NCBI RefSeq assembly: GCF_027172205.1
Contig: NC_070606.1
Location: 101,966,534-102,030,533, forward strand
Direction: 5' to 3'
Source of the DNA: Podarcis raffonei
Lineage: Eukaryota > Chordata > Lepidosauria > Squamata > Lacertidae
Length of the DNA: 64,000 nt
Made by a program: the position numbers and the translations under genes. Each line of letters opens with the position of its first letter. Positions within the stretch are counted from its first letter, which is position 1. Below, one piece after another: positions 63,310-64,000 of the stretch. Below the pieces are notes generated by a model, which ran no database searches, was not told where the DNA came from, and saw only the letters and a program-made list of their open reading frames with translations.

Positions 63310-64000
63310 GGAACAGAGAAGACATGCTGCCCTCTGCTGCTGGCCAAAGTCATTTCTTGTTCTGACATCCACTGTGAGGAAAATGAAAGGGTTGGATGTG
63401 TTGCATCCATTTTGAGCAATGGGAAGAAAGGAATTGTGGGCCCTTTGCAATAGCAGTTTGCAGGTGGCTGATTGTCTGTGGAAGGCAGAAGAGGAGCTGT
63501 GAGCATCCTCACTGTGTCTGGATGAGATTATTGCAATAATATGATCACTTTCTCTCATGTGTGCTCAGAAATATCAGGGCAGGAAAGCATCTAGATATAA
63601 TAAATAAGGACGAAAACTTTCACAGGTTTATAAACATCTTCTATTTATGCCAAACTTTTGTATTCGTAATGTTGAAAACTTTGTAGCCCTTTGTTGTGAC
63701 TTTGCAACCTTTTTCATCTTGAGTCTCTTCTACGTACCTAGAGAGACCTAAAGTGTCATGCTGGCCCCAGAATTGCTTCCATAATCTTTTGTAAGCCTAT
63801 TCCAGCTTTATTGATTTCAAACCTATATTAGCCACTCTTCAGCTGGAGCGCTCAGCTGTTCACAAAGTATAATATTAAAAAAAACACAGCAAATAGCTAA
63901 TTACAACAGATGGAACAATCAGAATTAAAACCAAATAGAATGAAAAGGCCTGGATTTCAGCTGATGCTGAGAAGAAAATGAAGAGGGTGCCGCCACTGAA
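63310..64000. other. DLG1: DLG1 intron 3 continues to the window edge
   Basis: No exon, repeat or RNA gene is recognised in this last stretch. Confidence 0.5.

Overview
The window is nuclear DNA of a vertebrate, almost certainly a squamate reptile and more likely a lizard than a snake. It has intron-split genes with vertebrate protein sequence and a dense, mixed set of retroelements typical of squamates: CR1 and L2 LINEs, L1, RTE-BovB, a Penelope-like element, tRNA-derived SINEs and mariner/pogo DNA elements. Three protein-coding genes can be read. BDH1 (+, coding 20576-27501, six coding exons, 347 aa) is the mitochondrial D-3-hydroxybutyrate dehydrogenase. A diverged, intact BDH1 paralogue (-, 18003-6458, five coding exons, 345 aa) lies head to head with it. 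DLG1 (SAP97) begins on the + strand at 48872 and runs off the right end, with three coding exons seen. BDH1 lying upstream of DLG1 on the same strand is also the human 3q29 order.

Layout. 1-6.4 kb: an LTR-like fossil, an L2 LINE remnant and unrecognised sequence with CR1 tails. 6.4-18.0 kb: the BDH1-like gene, its introns carrying CR1 ends, a SINE and a small inverted-repeat transposon with a perfect 30-bp hairpin. 17.4-18.6 kb: a CpG island that covers the BDH1-like first exon and probably serves both genes. 18.6-27.5 kb: BDH1, with a Penelope-like insertion in one intron. 27.5-48.8 kb: intergenic DNA with many LINEs. Its largest is a 5.5-kb L1 insertion (35.8-41.3 kb) with an ORF2 of 1208 codons but almost no ORF1, itself invaded by another L1 tail. 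48.1-49.4 kb: the DLG1 CpG island and first two coding exons. 49.3-64 kb: DLG1 introns with a CR1, a 2.2-kb L1, a nested pogo-like element and two inverted BovB copies that share a 3' flank.

Function. The two dehydrogenases are built on the same exon plan from the Rossmann exon onward (111, 142 or 145, 153 and 470 nt). Both keep the cofactor loop, the NNAG motif and the Asn-Ser-Tyr-Lys tetrad. Their N-termini differ. BDH1 has a mitochondrial-type presequence split over two exons. The paralogue has one exon encoding a leucine-rich hydrophobic segment, which suggests a membrane (possibly ER) location. DLG1 contributes only its N-terminal L27 region here.

The left 30 kb is GC-rich with many G/C homopolymer runs. 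The right half is more AT-rich. No RNA genes, CRISPR arrays or bacterial features were seen.
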